Source: Rana temporaria (Eukaryota > Chordata > Amphibia > Anura > Ranidae). From it: a DNA stretch of 64,000 bases. The stretch spans positions 332,540,089 to 332,604,088 of the forward strand of contig NC_053489.1 of the NCBI RefSeq assembly GCF_905171775.1. Direction: 5' to 3'. The position numbers and the translations under genes are program-made. The notes below the pieces were generated by a model, which was not told where the DNA came from, made no database searches, and saw only the letters and a program-made list of their open reading frames with translations. Of this stretch, positions 1 through 12,619 are shown one piece after another (position 1 is the stretch's first letter; every line of letters starts with the position of its first letter).

Positions 1-375
1 TATTAGTGCCCACAGACGCATAGGCCGTCTCGCCTGGCACTCCTGTTTGATTTATCTTTTATAAATAATCTTCAACAAGTACATCTTATACAGTTATTTT
101 TTTGTGGCTAATCATAAACCTGAGTATTAATTTAAACGAAAATAAACAAATGGATGAGTGTAACTTATTGATCCTGCTATGGTGGTCTGTATATAATGCT
201 CTTACCAATTGGCCTTTTTAGTGGCTGCAAGAGAAGTATACATCGTGCAATAGTGTTGAGTAAGAAAATACACATGGGTATAGTGTTGTTGAGTGAGGAA
301 GTACTGTACATATTAGTAGAGTGGCACAACTCTTTTTTTCAGGACTTGAAATGCACATTAGAATAATACATTTAC
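1..375. other. Sequence with no recognised feature
   Basis: AT-rich, with no gene, splice-flanked exon or terminal repeat that I can support. It is presumably intronic to the IGFBPL1-like gene. Confidence 0.4.
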
Positions 376-975
376 ATATATACTGTATACCAGTGGCTGC
401 TGGTCCTCCATTTTTTTGGGGGGGGCAAACAATCCATCCGCCACCACCCCCGGTTAGTCGGTCGCATCACCTGCACCCAACCCCCCCCCATAGTGCAGCA
501 TGTCCCTATTGCCCCCTGTATCTGATGTTTTGGCACCCTTCTGCTTTAAGGCCCCTACTTCCTTCTCCTTCTGTTTGTCTGCTTCTCGTGGCGTCCGCTG
601 TGGAAGTGCCAGCGGCACCATGTTGGGAGTCCGGGGCCGCTCCCTCTTGGATTGGGTCATTGGCGTTGTATATCTGGGCAGGTGACCTGTTGGTAGATGT
701 AGCGGGCTCCAAGGAGTGTGTAGAACAATCGGGGCACAGGAGAGGTGAGCCAGTGAGCAAGGGAGAGGATCAATGCACAGATCATCCCCAAGAGCTCAGA
801 GAAGTCGGTCTTCTCACATGCCATGCTCAGCTCCGCCCCCTCTCAGCAGCAAGTACGATCGCTTCTCCTCCCGGCCAATCGGGTCTCAGGACTCGCTTCG
901 TAATTGGCCAGGAGGAGAATCAGGAAGACAATAGTGAATATTAATTCGCTATTGTCACACAACTGGATGAACTCA
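376..975. repeat. Unclassified interspersed repeat, interrupted by a 281-bp foldback element
   Basis: C- and G-rich tracts and open frames that differ in all phases suggest old repeat sequence. The same style of sequence resumes after the foldback element at 976-1256. Confidence 0.4.
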
Positions 976-1256
976 GGCCTCGTACACACGACAGAGTTTC
1001 TCGGCAGAATTCACTGAGAAACTCGGTCAAAACCCGGATTCTGCCGAGAATCTCTGTCGTCTGTACAGTTTTGGCTCGATGGAGCCGCCGAGGAACTCGA
1101 CGAGAAAATAGAGAACATGTTCTCTATTTTCTCGTTGTCCTCGTTCTTCTATGGGAGAAGCCGGCCCGCCGAGCTCCTCGGCGGCTTCATCCCAAAACTC
1201 GACGAGGAACTCGACGTGCCAAGCACGTCGAGTTCCTCTGTCGTGTGTACGGGGCC
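976..1256. mobile_element. Foldback element, 281 bp, TIR GGCCTCGTACACACGAC, TSD TCA
   Basis: The left end GGCCTCGTACACACGAC pairs with the right end GTCGTGTGTACGGGGCC. TCA flanks both sides (973-975 and 1257-1259). The interior holds a long palindrome centred on GAACATGTTC. It is non-autonomous, with no coding capacity, and a second copy is at 22758-23028. Confidence 0.8.
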
Positions 1257-1580
1257 TCAGAGTGCAGTGCTCTGTGCCCCGAGCCCACCCTTTTTTGAAG
1301 CCAATTAGAGCCTCAGGCTTGTCGGGGACAGTAGGGAGGATGGAGGTAGTGGGGTGCAGAGGAGAGTAGTGGTTTGGATGAGGGGTAGTTGGTGGACTGA
1401 GGGGCAGTGGGGTGCACAGTTGGATTGTGAGGTGGGCTATGGGTAGTTGGGTGCAGAGTGTGTCAGTGGATTGCAGAGGGAGATAGGTGGGTGAACAGGG
1501 GGTTGTGGGGTAGACTGGGGAGAAGTGGAGTGCAAAAGGGGTTGTTGTGTGTAGTGGGGATAGTGGGGTGGATTGCCTTT
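1257..1580. repeat. G-rich degenerate simple repeat
   Basis: Many short GTGGGGTAG/TGGGTGCAGAG-like blocks without a fixed period make a low-complexity region. It appears to continue the repeat interrupted at 976. Confidence 0.5.
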
Positions 1581-1809
1581 GATTTACACTTGAATTGCCT
1601 CCAGGTGAAGTGAGAACTTTAAACTACTCTCCGGGCTGCCCGGCTGCCCTCTCCACACATACACCTCCACTTAGCCCCTCTAATTAATCACTGGCATAAA
1701 AGTAAAAACTTGCCCTTTACACTGCTAACTCCATGGTCATGTGACATTTAATTCCCCTCTTCTTGTGTGTGCAGGAGTAGGGTCCTTGTTCCAGCATTCA
1801 GGACACAAA

Positions 1810-2538
1810 GGCCCGGATTCACATACACATTCACATACACATACATCGGCGCATATTTATGCGGGCGTAGTGTAGGCAAGCACTGGATGCACTCGCTCCT
1901 AAAGATACGCTGGGTTTCCTCGGCGTAAGCCAGAGTAGGTGGAAGTGGGCATGAGCCATGCTAATGAGGCGTGACCCCATGCAAATGATGGGCCAAGCGC
2001 CATATAAGTACTTAAAATGAACGGCGCATGCGCCGTCCCGTGGACGCATCCCAGTGCGCATGCTCAGAATCACGTCGGAACTACTCCCTAAGATACGACG
2101 GATCACTGCCTACGACGTGAACGTAACCTACGCCTAGTCATATTCACGTACAACGTAAATGACAAAAGATACGACGGCTTGTGTTCCCTGGTCCATACCT
2201 TTGCATGAGTTGCGCCTCCTATATGGGGAATAACTTTACGCCGGACGTACGACCTACGCAAACTGCGTATATTATGCGCCGGGCGCAACTACGTTTGTGA
2301 ATCGGCGTATCTCCCTCATTTGCATATGTGCATAGAAAATCAATAGGAGCGGCAAATGCGCCCGGCGTAAAAATGCGCCCACGATACGACAGCGTAGGCA
2401 AGATACGTCGGTCGTAGGAAGCCTATTTTCCGGCGTATCTCAGATTGTGTGCACTGCGCACAGATACGATGGCGCATAGTTACACTTACGCGGCGTATCT
2501 CGAGATACGTCGGCGTAAGTGCTTTGTGAATCCGGGCC
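1810..2538. mobile_element. Long foldback element, TIR GGCCCGGATTCAC, TSD AAA
   Basis: GGCCCGGATTCAC at the left pairs with GTGAATCCGGGCC at the right, flanked by AAA on both sides. The interior is CpG-rich, full of GATACG/CGTATC inverted segments, and contains GGCGCATGCGCC near 2026. No transposase is present. Confidence 0.8.
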
Positions 2539-2541
2539 AAA

Positions 2542-3230
2542 CTCTCTTTTGCCTGAAGATGTACATATCAATTCCATTGTACTTTCTTTATTTCTCTTTT
2601 ACAATAATTATAGGATAAAGTATATATTTTATACAGGGAAGCAAATTGCGATAACGGCCCAAATTTTTTACTGGAAAAAACTTTTGAAAATGTAAAAAAA
2701 AATTATTACAGTAGAAAAGTAAAGAAGCCCTGTATTACTCTTGGCTATTAGGAATATTTGTTATGTAATGGTGCCTATTGAGAAATTAAGTGCTATAGTG
2801 CTACTATGTGAATTGTAGTGGTTTCTCTAGCCTTCTTTACAGTTCTCAGTCTTTCCTACCCTTTTCCATTCCAGACAATATTTTCACCTCATTTATAGTC
2901 AGTAGTATAGTCAGAGCAAAATCAAAAAATATTTAGCACATTGCTGTAAAACATGTACCTTTCCCCACATTTTATCCATTTAAAATGCTGTGCAGAAAAA
3001 TATTCATTGATCCTGACAGAAATTCAGTATGCCCCTAATTTCCTGATATTGTTTGTAAAGTGAAATTTCACTACTTTCACTAAGCTCTGGGGCAAATTCC
3101 CTTGCAAAATCTATCACCATGTGTGCAGAGAAAGGGCTTCTGGAAGGTTGCCTATATCAATAGGATTCCCCCAGCAGTATGCCTGCAATAATTTTACAAG
3201 CTTGGTGTGGGAGAGTGAGGCTTGGGGATA
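2542..3230. other. AT-rich stretch without recognised features
   Basis: No exon-like or repeat-end structure was found. Confidence 0.4.
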
Positions 3231-3237
3231 CACTTAA

Positions 3238-3676
3238 AGCGGAGTTCCACCTAAAAATGGAACTTCCGCTTAACCCACTCCTCGCCCCCTTACATGCCAC
3301 ATTTGGCATGTCATTTTTTTGGGGGGGGGAGTGGGGGCTTCAGGAGAAGGAGACTTCCTGTCCCACTTCCTCCGAGGGTCTGGAAAGGCGATTAGCTTAA
3401 TCGCCTTTTCACAGCCCCTCCCTGTAGGCGAGCGCCTGTCCAATCGAACGGCGCCGCTCGCGCATGCGCACTGCCGCTCGCACATGCGCAGTGGGTGCCC
3501 GGCCGTGAAGCCAGAAAGCTGTCACTGACGGGTGCCCACACTAAGAATGAAGGAGCCCCGGCCGGCGCGTCGCTGGAGCCGTGGAGCAGGTAAGTGTCTG
3601 TTTATTAGAAGCCAGCAGCTACACTTTTTGTAGCTGCTGACTTTTAATAAACTTAAAAAAAAGGTGGAAAACCCCT
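3238..3676. mobile_element. TTAA-flanked foldback element, about 440 bp
   Basis: The left end AGCGGAGTTCCACC and right end GGTGGAAAACCCCT are related inverted ends. TTAA flanks both sides (3234-3237 and 3677-3680), as expected for piggyBac- or Kolobok-type target sites. There is no coding region. Confidence 0.75.
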
Positions 3677-3839
3677 TTAAGTAATGCCTGGACATATCAT
3701 TTAATAGGAACGCTTCTCTCCAAATTGAAAAAGAAAGCATTTTTTTCCCAAGGAATCTTATGGGCTCTCTGTAATTATTAATTTCATATACAGTACATGC
3801 AAATACTGTGAATTATCATCTACCACTAGCCATGCATTA

Positions 3840-4880
3840 AAAGGGTAACTCCACTTTTGTGGGGGAAAAAATTGCAAATAAAGAAAAAATAATATAGCGT
3901 ATACATACAATTGCGACACAAACCATATTGCAAATGAATGATATTAAAAATGGCCTTTCCTTTTCAATCTGCAGTGCTATAATTTTTTTGTAAAATGCAA
4001 TGCAATATGGCTACCTGGAGGTGTTCTGTACACAGAATGTCCCCCACAAAAAAAGAAACATAATTTCCTGCTTGTGTGATTGGCTTATACATTTTCCCAG
4101 AAGTCTGCACTAAAATACAAGTCAGATTTCAGGCATCCCAACAACAATAAATCTAAAGGGGAGCAGGCACAGCAGCTTTCCTCATTGGAGCCTTATGCCC
4201 AGCTAATTGAGAATTCTGAAATCACTCCCATTAGACTAACTTTCCACATGGACACAGACAAACACACAAGGTTGTCTTCAGAATAACAAAAGGTAGGAAT
4301 CTGCAACAAAATTTGTTTAAATCCTTGCAATGTACATAGATCACCCAGAGGGGAATGTTTTTTTTTTAACAAAACTGGGGCTATTCTTTAGAGTGGACCT
4401 TCAGTAATTTTTTCATCTTTCCATCTATTAAATGTTTTGCCCTTGTTGTTTTAACTTTGAATAGTAAAATTTTTTTTTCCTGCCAGTAAATACCTTATAC
4501 AGCCCACTTCCTGTTTCTTGTCTGGTAAAAAGCCTAGGCTTATGACATCGGGCACAGCTCTCTCTCTAACTCTCATGAGAGTTTGCCAGGACGGGAGGGC
4601 GTGGTGAGTCATAAGAGGGCCAATGAGAGCTGCAGAGCGGGAGGTGTGCCTCTATGTGTCTGTGTAAATCCACAAAGTGAACAGACAGAAGCTTCAGCTG
4701 CCCACAGTTAAAATGGATTCAGCCAGACATGGCGGAGGATGATTTCTGCAGCATATTTGGCAAGTACAGAATCACAGTATATATTAAATAATATGCAAAG
4801 TGGTTGGAGGGAAGCTTCAGAATGGCAAAGATGTTTTTATTAAACATTATGTGAGCAGACTGCAGTTCCTCTTTAAGTAG
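3840..4880. repeat. Probable remnants of TTAA-type repeats
   Basis: AAGGGTAACTCCACTTTTGTGG near 3840 and GCAGTTCCTCTTTAAG near 4862 resemble ends of this repeat class. Boundaries are not clear, and sequence between the ends shows nothing else. Confidence 0.4.
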
Positions 4881-5760
4881 CATTTCCATGTGTGTGTTCC
4901 TCCTGTGAAGATACTAACAAACGATTAGCTGGAAATGTTTGACATGACTTTTAGAAACTTCCTGAGTCATTGTAAACAGCTGGTTTTAAAACAAAGTGAA
5001 ATTACAGCTTGTAGTTTCCATTCAGAAGATAAACATATTGCACGTGTTTTTTTTCCCCCCACAGCATGTGTATACATTAATGCACGTATACAGAGATACA
5101 TATGGTAGTTCTCTGTCAAGAGCTGTTATATTACATAAGAAACCTTGGTAACAGCAATAATGGACTTCACGAATAGAACAGAAGAGCAGTTTTGTAATTC
5201 ATGCCAAGCTAGTTTAGAGCAATGTTGTGCCAAATTGCTAAAATATTGATTTTCCTTGAATGCTTGCTTCCCAGCTTTATTAGAAGGACTAGAGGTGTAT
5301 ATTTCCAAATTAAAGTGATTGTAAATGATCACCTTGTAAAACAACATATTCAGGTTAAAATAGAAATGGAAAGCAAAACATTTGTGTATAGATATAAAAT
5401 AAAAACATTATAAATACTGTGATCACATTGTCTCTCTTCCCTCTGTTCTCAGCTGCATAAGAGCTGGGGGAGGAATAGCAGCACCACACTGATATTCCCA
5501 CTGAAATGCTTTGCAGGGTGAGGGGGGTAATGACAAGTCTGGAGGAAAGCATATGGAGTTCCCAGCACAGCTAGAGAACTGACTACGGTGTTTTCTCCTG
5601 CTTAGTATGGTCAGTTTTGAATAGAAAAGCAGAAAGGACTGGAAGGAACAGCAGGAATTTCACACAAGGGAAGCAATACAAAGAGAACAGGATACTTTTT
5701 CATACAAGTACATGGTACAGCAGGCACATATCAGGAATATGAAGTGTTGGGGTAACAAAT
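4881..5760. other. AT-rich stretch without recognised features
   Basis: Only short random open frames are present, and none is flanked by convincing splice sites. Confidence 0.4.
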
Positions 5761-5762
5761 AG

Positions 5763-6464
5763 ATAGATTCACAGTGGATTAACTTTAGGGCGGCCTAGCC
5801 TAGCCTGTTTAGGCTACACCGCCGTAAATTAGCTAGGCTAGTAATCTTCAATCTTCTTACCTGCTAATCTATGGCAGCGTAGCCTCAAACGAGCGGGCGT
5901 AAGGCCGCCTAATTCAAATGACTTGGAGGGGGGCGTGTTGTATGGAAATGAGGCTTGACCTCACGTTTTTTGACGTTTTTGTACACTGCGCATGCGCCGG
6001 GCGCCTACATTTCCCAGTGCGCATTACCTATTGATTTCGACGTGGACGTAAACGACGTAACTCCCGATTCCCGGACGACTTACGCAAACAACGTAAAAAA
6101 TTCGAACCTCGCGGCGGGAACGGCGGCCATACTTTAACATTGTTATTCCACCTCATAGGTGGAATAAATTTAGGCCGCCTAAGGCCTTACGGAAACGACG
6201 TAATTCGACTGCGGCGGGCTGGCGTACGTTCGGGAATCGGCGTAAAAGCTCATTTACATAATCTACGCCGGCCGCAATGGAAGCGCCACCTAGCGGCCAT
6301 CCGAAAAATTGCAAGCTAAGATAGAACGGCGCAAGTCGGCCTATCTTAGCTTTGTTTAAGCGTATCTCTATTTGAGCATATGCTTAAACATACGGCGGCG
6401 TAGATTCGGAGTTAGGTCGGCTTATCTACTGATAAGCCGGCCTAACTCTTTCTGAATCTACCTA
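5763..6464. mobile_element. Foldback element related to the multi-hairpin family, reverse orientation
   Basis: The ends AGATAGATTCA and TGAATCTACCT are inverted. The interior contains CGGGAACGGCGGCCATACTT, the reverse of the core shared with other copies, and TGCGCATGCGCC near 5989. The end sequence differs from the GGGCCAGATTCA group, so this is a sister subfamily. I could not fix the target duplication. Confidence 0.7.
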
Positions 6465-6469
6465 AAACA

Positions 6470-7295
6470 CTTTAAGATATTCAAAAATAAGCCTATACCT
6501 ATGCTCACACATTGTCAAATATAGGTTTATATACATGCTTGAAAATAGATGTGAACTGGAATAATATAGCTAACCGATATTGGCAGCTTCCACTGCATCC
6601 ACATTACCTCCCTGTGTTACCACAATACACCCAATCTATACATAGATAAGTAACTTACTTATTTTCCTAAAACTTATTTAATTTTTTACTACTTTAGTAA
6701 ACACTGATTCCACAATAAAAGTTAAAACCAAAGTGCCAGGTGTATGAGAACAATAATATTAATTTAGAGACTTGGATAAGAAGGTGTAGGAAGTTTTGTT
6801 CACTAGTATAATATTATGGGAAAGGAGAGATATGGACATGCCTTTCTTGGTTGCTTTTTGTTTTTCGCTGTTTGGAGCGATAATATGTATATGACTATGT
6901 ACTTCTTTCTTTTTTGTTATGACAATACCTCTTTGTGGCCTTGGATATAAAAAAATAAAAATAAATGATATGAAAAACAAAAAAACAAAGTGCCAGAAGC
7001 AGGATTAGTTCCATGTCTCTGGAGCATGTGCTATGTTGTTTAGGTTGGGCAATATTGTTCCATGGCAGATCAGCAGATAAAACGGAGACCTCAGTAAGAT
7101 TATTCTTTTAACTGGGTCAACGGTTTCATTAGATTGGCTTTTGATCTAGAAAAAGTATATAGATGAGGACTGCTGACTGCATTTGCTACGTGCTTGCTCC
7201 AGGCCAGTGATCCAGGTTGTACGAAAGCCAGACAACTACATTTCTTAGAAGAGGGGCGACAATAGCAGCCAATGCATTTAAGTAAAGGTTAGCAT
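6470..7295. other. AT-rich stretch without recognised features
   Basis: Nothing beyond short A/T-rich runs. Confidence 0.35.
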
Positions 7296-7299
7296 ACAC

Positions 7300-8095
7300 C
7301 TGTTTTTCTTTCTTTTTTTCCAACAAAGGTTTTATTGAAATAAAGGAACAGTACATGGTAAGGACATACCATAAGTACATTGGTCTACATCTACAGTGAC
7401 AGGTACATATTAGCGCATCATATACACCTTTTGTATGTGGAAACATCTCAAACAATTAGAGGTCTGCATTTTTAAGTGTAGCCATCAGGATGAGATAGAA
7501 AGGGTATGGATAAGTAAGTTAACAGCTATGGAAACGACCATAAAGCTTGAGCCTATTTTTTTTGATAAAGAAGAGAGGGAGAGAAATAATGATGCTGGCT
7601 AATTGGATGGTCAGGGGAGTATTCCATCTTATAAGTGTCTTCCCTTCATCTGACAAAGATTCTATGTGATACAATCAGGTTTTATGAGATGTTACTAAGG
7701 GTAAAGAGGGGGTCGGTGTCTTTCTGGGTATATGTATTGTGGTAAACCCTTAGAAAAGGTAGTGGATTAAAGGATAAAGGGGTAAAGGTCAAGGTAAGGA
7801 AAAAGGAAGGGATGGTAGGAGTAAACAGGGTGGGTAGGTAGGGAGGGTAATGAAGCCTCCTCCCTGGTCTCCACGATATACTGGGTTATATGCATACTAT
7901 GGATAGGCATCTGTAGCAAACGTGGTATGTACTGAGAATAATTTGAGCGGTAGTATTTTTTTCTTTTGACGGAGGGCCTCCCAAACACAGCCCTTGGGTA
8001 GGGGTGGGAGGTCCGACGTTCATAAGTATTAGTAAGGGGAAGTTGTGTCATTAGATTTCGAGGTTCAATGAACACATTTAATTTGATGAGCTGTT
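7300..8095 (-). mobile_element. Possible LINE-type 3' tail in reverse orientation
   Basis: Read on the - strand, the segment ends AATAAAACCTTTGTTGG followed by an A-rich tail. This suggests a retroelement 3' end with polyadenylation signal. No conserved reverse transcriptase motif is visible. Confidence 0.35.
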
Positions 8096-8099
8096 AGGG

Positions 8100-8990
8100 T
8101 CCAGTTCCAGTAATACCAAATGTTCTTCACAATACAAGAATATGTGAATTCAGTTCAGAAGCTGCTTGAAAAATAGGTAAAGCAGGAACAAAAACATGCT
8201 GGTTTGGCAATAAAAAATTAGTAGCTACTAGTAGTTTTTTTCCCGTTCAACCCAAAAAAAACATGACCGCTCAGGAGGAGCCTCTGTACTAACTATCTAA
8301 TTTTAGTACAGTGATCTCCCTTGCTGTGCTATTGTGTTCTGACGGGGGAGGTCTCCCGCCAGAAAAATAAGATCAGTGCTCTCAGCCATTGGCTGAGAGT
8401 GCTGATCGGGAGCCAATCGGCAGACCTTTTTCAGTCATGCCCCATTGACAAAAGCCAGCTGAATGGTCAGTTTCTGTCGAACTAACTGCAGTACACACGG
8501 GTCGAATGTCAGACAGTTTCTATTGAACCAGCCAATGCCACCGGACATTTGGCCCGTGTGTACTAGGCTTAGACAGGTATCTGCACCCCCTGAAAGGTGC
8601 CAAATGTGACACTGGAGGAGCCAATTAGCCTACTGTAAATACCTCTCTAGTTTTCAAGCTTCAGAAACTAAACCTTGCCATGCACTGTTTAACTACGGCT
8701 GGTTCCTGTTGAACTAGACCAAATTCGCTTTGGGGGTGGTCCTGTCAACCCCCTCCAATCTGGCATCCTTTATTATTATGTTTCTTGGCCATTCTCTGCA
8801 CAGCGGACCCGACTTGTATATTTAATCGACAAGTGTCTCCCAATTTACAGGAAGCTGATCGCGGGTGTAATGCTTTACATGCTCCTAATGAAAAAATTGT
8901 AAATGCCCATATTTTTATCTGCAAAAAAGTGTGCATTTATATATAAAAAAATTGCTTTAATAAATCTCCCATTTTTTTTTAAAAAAACTA
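8100..8990. repeat. Fragments of foldback repeats
   Basis: GTGTGTACTAGGCTTAG near 8557 matches the right end seen in complete copies elsewhere (for example 13970-13992). The left end is not resolved. Confidence 0.45.
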
Positions 8991-8999
8991 TTTTTTTTC

Positions 9000-9716
9000 T
9001 CAGTTAAGGCCGATACGTATTTTTCGACGTATTTTTGTAAAAAAAAAAAAAAATCGCAATAAGCGACTGGTTTGCGCAAAAGTTATAGTGCCTACAAAAT
9101 GGGGATAGATTTATGTTTTTTTTTGTTTTATTTTTTTTTACTAGTAATGGCGGCGATTTGCGATTTTTTTGTCAGGGCTGCGATATTGCGACGGACGTAT
9201 CGGACACTTTTGACACAATTTTGGGACCATTCACATTTATACAGCGATCAGTGCTATAAAAATGCACTAATTACTGTATAAATGTGACTGGCAGTGAAGG
9301 GGTTAACACTAGGGGGTGAGGAAGGGGTTAAATATGTTTCCCTACATAGTGTTCTTACTGTGTGGGGGGAGGGGGGTGACTGGGGGAGGTGACCGATGCT
9401 GTGTCCCTATGTAAAGGGATACAGATCGGTCTCCTCTCTCCCTCACAGCACGTGGAGCTCTGTGTTTACACACAGAGCTCCACGTCCTGCTGTGTTACCG
9501 GCTGTGTTCCCGACGATCGCGAGTGTCTGGCGGACATCGCGGCCGCCAGGCACTCGCATCGGCTCCCGAGCGATGCGCCGGGCACGTTGTTTCCCCGCTG
9601 CGCGCCCCCAGCGGCGCGCACAGGGAACAACAACAGCAGGACGTCTATGGACGTCCACCCGGCACTTGAGAGCCGCGCTGTGGACGTCTTTCGACCATAG
9701 CGCGGATCTCAAGTGG
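9000..9716. mobile_element. TTAA-type interspersed element, right end AAGTGGTTAA
   Basis: It ends CTCAAGTGGTTAA and contains AGTGAAGGGGTTAACACTAGGGG plus a GC-rich interior with CACGTGGAGCTCTGTG facing ACAGAGCTCCACGT as an inverted pair (9449-9485). The same end style recurs near 20237 and 33130. Confidence 0.6.
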
Positions 9717-10082
9717 TTAATAAAATGGTATCTGTCTTTCTGAAGTTAGAAACAAATGGGGGCATTGCCAAAAAGAATACTGTGATCTCCATGAGTGTTA
9801 ATAAAAAACATGGAAGTGTTACATCAAAAACTTAACATGGAAAAAAAAAATATATCTAATGCCAGGTCAACCTTACACAGTTTGACCAAAAGCTATTTAG
9901 AGTCCTTTTTTAAAGCACTATTAAAATAAAAACATTATGGGTTGTCTGCTTCACGAGAAAAACAATTAGCTAACAAATATTTGGATGACTTTCCTCCATA
10001 ACCACATATTCTCTGTCTGATTTGCCTTTCAGTGCTCTCTTTCAGGATTCAGCATACTAGACTTGATCATCTTATATAAACC

Positions 10083-10540
10083 TTAACCACTTACCCACTA
10101 GGCACTTAAACCCCCTTCCTCCCAGACCAATTTTCAGCTTTCGGTGCTCTCACATTTTGAATGACAATCATGCAACACTGTACCCATATGACGTCTTGGT
10201 CTTTTTTTTCTCCACACAAATAGAGCTTTCTTTTGGTGGTATTTAATCACCTTTGTTTTTGTTTTTGTTTTTTTATTCCACTATAAATGAAAAAAGACTA
10301 AAAATTCAGTAAAAAAAATGCATTTTTCATTGCTTCTGTTATAACATTTTGCAAATTAGTAATATTTCTTCATACATTTTGGCCAAAATATATACTGCTA
10401 CATATCTTTGGTAAAAATAACATAATTTTGTGTATATTTTAAATTTTTTGTGAAAGTTATAGAGTCCACAAGCTATGGTGCCAATCATTGAAAATTGATC
10501 ACACCTTATGTATTGATGGCCTATCTCATTTCTTGAGACC
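10083..10540. mobile_element. TTAA-type element, left part
   Basis: It starts TTAACCACTTACCCACTAGG and carries ATAGAGCTTTCTTTTGGTGG near 10222. That tract is also found near 27350, 37769 and, reversed, near 44830. It is interrupted by the small foldback element that follows. Confidence 0.65.
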
Positions 10541-10546
10541 CTAAGA

Positions 10547-10815
10547 CCCGGTTCACACTGGGGTGACACGACAGGCGGCTTAGCCGCCTGACGAGTCGCT
10601 TCCCATGGAGTGCAATGGGAGCGTTCTAATCGGAGCGACGCAAGTCGCTCCGACTTAGAAATTTACTCCCTGTACGACTTCGGGGGCGGCTCGGGGCGAC
10701 TTGCATTGACTTCTACACAGAAGTCGTCTTGCAAATTGCCTCTGGAGTCGTCCTCAGGACGACTTGCAGAGCCGCCCCCGGAGTCGTGCCGCCTTAGTGT
10801 GAACCGATTCTTACA
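10547..10815. mobile_element. Small foldback element with GGTTCACACT / AGTGTGAACC ends
   Basis: The left end CCCGGTTCACACTGGGG faces the right end TTAGTGTGAACCGAT. The interior repeats GGGGGCGGCTC and GAGCCGCCCCCG in opposite directions. Confidence 0.65.
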
Positions 10816-10819
10816 AGCC

Positions 10820-11535
10820 AGGAAAGTACAAATACCCCCCAATTGACCCCTTTTTGGAAAGTAGACATTCCAAAGTATTTAGTAGGAGACATCGTGAGTT
10901 TTTTGAAGTTGTAATTTTTTCCCCACAATTTTCCCAAAATCTATTAAGATTTTTTTTTTTTTACAGTTATTTTTCACACCCAGCATATTCATAGCACAAA
11001 TTACACCCCAAAACACATACCACATGTATGAGACTTTTACACGGCATGGCCACATACAGAGGTCCAACATGCAGGGAGCACCATCAGGTGTTCTCTGGAC
11101 ATAAATTACACATATCATTTCTTGACTATCTCTTGCACTTTTGAAGGCCCTGGAGCACCAGGACAATGGAAATGCCCAAAAAATTACCACATTTTGGATA
11201 GCAAAAACCCCAACTTATATTCTATAAGGCATAATGAGTCTTTTGAACATCTATTTTTTTCCACAAGTATTTGGAAAATGTGGAAAGAAAATGAAAACAC
11301 TTTTTTTTTACACAAAGTTGTCCATTTATACAATATTTCTAACACATAGCATGTACATAGCCAAAATTACATCCCAAAATATATTCTGCTACTCCTCCCG
11401 AGTATAACGATACCACGTGTGAGACTTTTACACAGTCTGGCCACATACAGAGGCCCAACATGCAGGGAGCACCATCAGGTGTTCTAGGGGAATACATTTC
11501 AAATCTAATTTGACTACCTATTACACTTTTGTAAG
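10820..11535. repeat. Direct duplication of about 390 bp inside a TTAA-type element
   Basis: GCAGGGAGCACCATCAGGTG with its surroundings occurs at about 11072 and again about 391 bases later. The flanking CACATACAGAGG and GAGACTTTTACAC segments are duplicated too. Confidence 0.8.
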
Positions 11536-11539
11536 GCAC

Positions 11540-11797
11540 TGATGGGCAATGTAGTGGGACTGATGGGCACTGTAGTGGCATGGATGAAGCACAGATGAGA
11601 ATTGATGTGGCATGGATGAGCTGTGGATGGGGATTGATGAGCCGTGAATGGGGATGGCTGAGCCATGAATGTGGATGGATGAGCCGTGGATGGGGATGGC
11701 TGAGCATAGGTGGGGATGGCTGAGCATAGGCGGGGATGGCTGAGCATGGGTGGGGATGGCTGAGCATGGGTGGGGATGGCTGAGCATGGATGGGATT
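11540..11797. repeat. Minisatellite, 20-bp unit GGGGATGGCTGAGCATGGGT
   Basis: Near-perfect 20-bp units at the right end (about 11690-11790) grade leftward into diverged copies of GGATGAGCCGTGGATGG type. The repetitive open frames on the other strand are products of the repeat. Confidence 0.85.
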
Positions 11798-12017
11798 AAG
11801 ATTATTATCTTTACTTCAAATTCCTAAAGCCCTTTTCAAACAACTGTTGAGTGAAGAAGTTAAATAAGTCCATCACCCCTGATCTGATCTTACAATGTGA
11901 ACTTGAAGACATGTTATACACAACAGTGAACAATATTGCGGACCCTTTTGAAAATGTTAAGACCTGTCTAATTTGGAGTGATATATTTAGTCTAGGAAGT
12001 CTATGTTTAAAAACACA

Positions 12018-12610
12018 GGGCCAGATCCACAAACGAATTACGCCGGCGTATCTATGGATACGCCGCGTAATTTTTAAAATGCCCCGTCGTATCTCTGTTT
12101 TGTATCCACAAAACAAGATACGACTGAATCTGGGCTCGATCCGACAGGCGTACGTCTTAGTACGCCGTCAGATCGTAGGTGCATATTTACGCTGGCCGCT
12201 AGGTGGTGTTTCCGTTGAATTCCGCGCAGAGTATGCAAATTAGCTAGATATGGCGATCCACGAACGTACGTCCGGCCGGCGAATTTTTTTACGTCGTTTG
12301 CGTTCGGCTTTTTCCGGCGTATAGTTACCCCTGCTATATGAGGCGTATCCTATGTTAAGTATGGCCGTCATTCCCGCATTTTTAAAAAAAAACGTAATTT
12401 ACGTTGGGTCACGACGTATTAACATAAAACACGCCCCCATCACATACATTTGAATTGCGCGCCCTTACGCCGCCTAAGTTACACTACGCCGCTGTAACTT
12501 ACGGCGGGAATTCTTTGAGGATACAAAAAAAAGTAAGTTACGGCGACGTAGTGTATCTGAAATACACTATGCCGGAAGGAGAGAAGAGCCGCACTTCGTG
12601 GATCTGGCCC
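12018..12610 (+). mobile_element. Multi-hairpin element, TIR GGGCCAGATCCAC, TSD ACA
   Basis: GGGCCAGATCCAC and GTGGATCTGGCCC are exact inverted ends, with ACA on both sides (12015-12017 and 12611-12613). The core ATGTTAAGTATGGCCGTC near 12352 sets the orientation. Confidence 0.85.
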
Positions 12611-12619
12611 ACAATGTCT

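Noticed and set aside
321..944. 207-codon frame on the + strand
   Set aside because: No family motif, heavy overlap with other frames, and the sequence looks like an interspersed repeat.
9389..9743. GC-rich frames with several Cys, considered as the missing IGFBP exon
   Set aside because: No CGPC or GCGCC-type IGFBP motif, no donor in phase 1, and it sits in a TTAA-type repeat.
11339..11787. Frames with repeated SHPHP/AIPTYAQPSP motifs on the - strand
   Set aside because: They are products of the 20-bp minisatellite.
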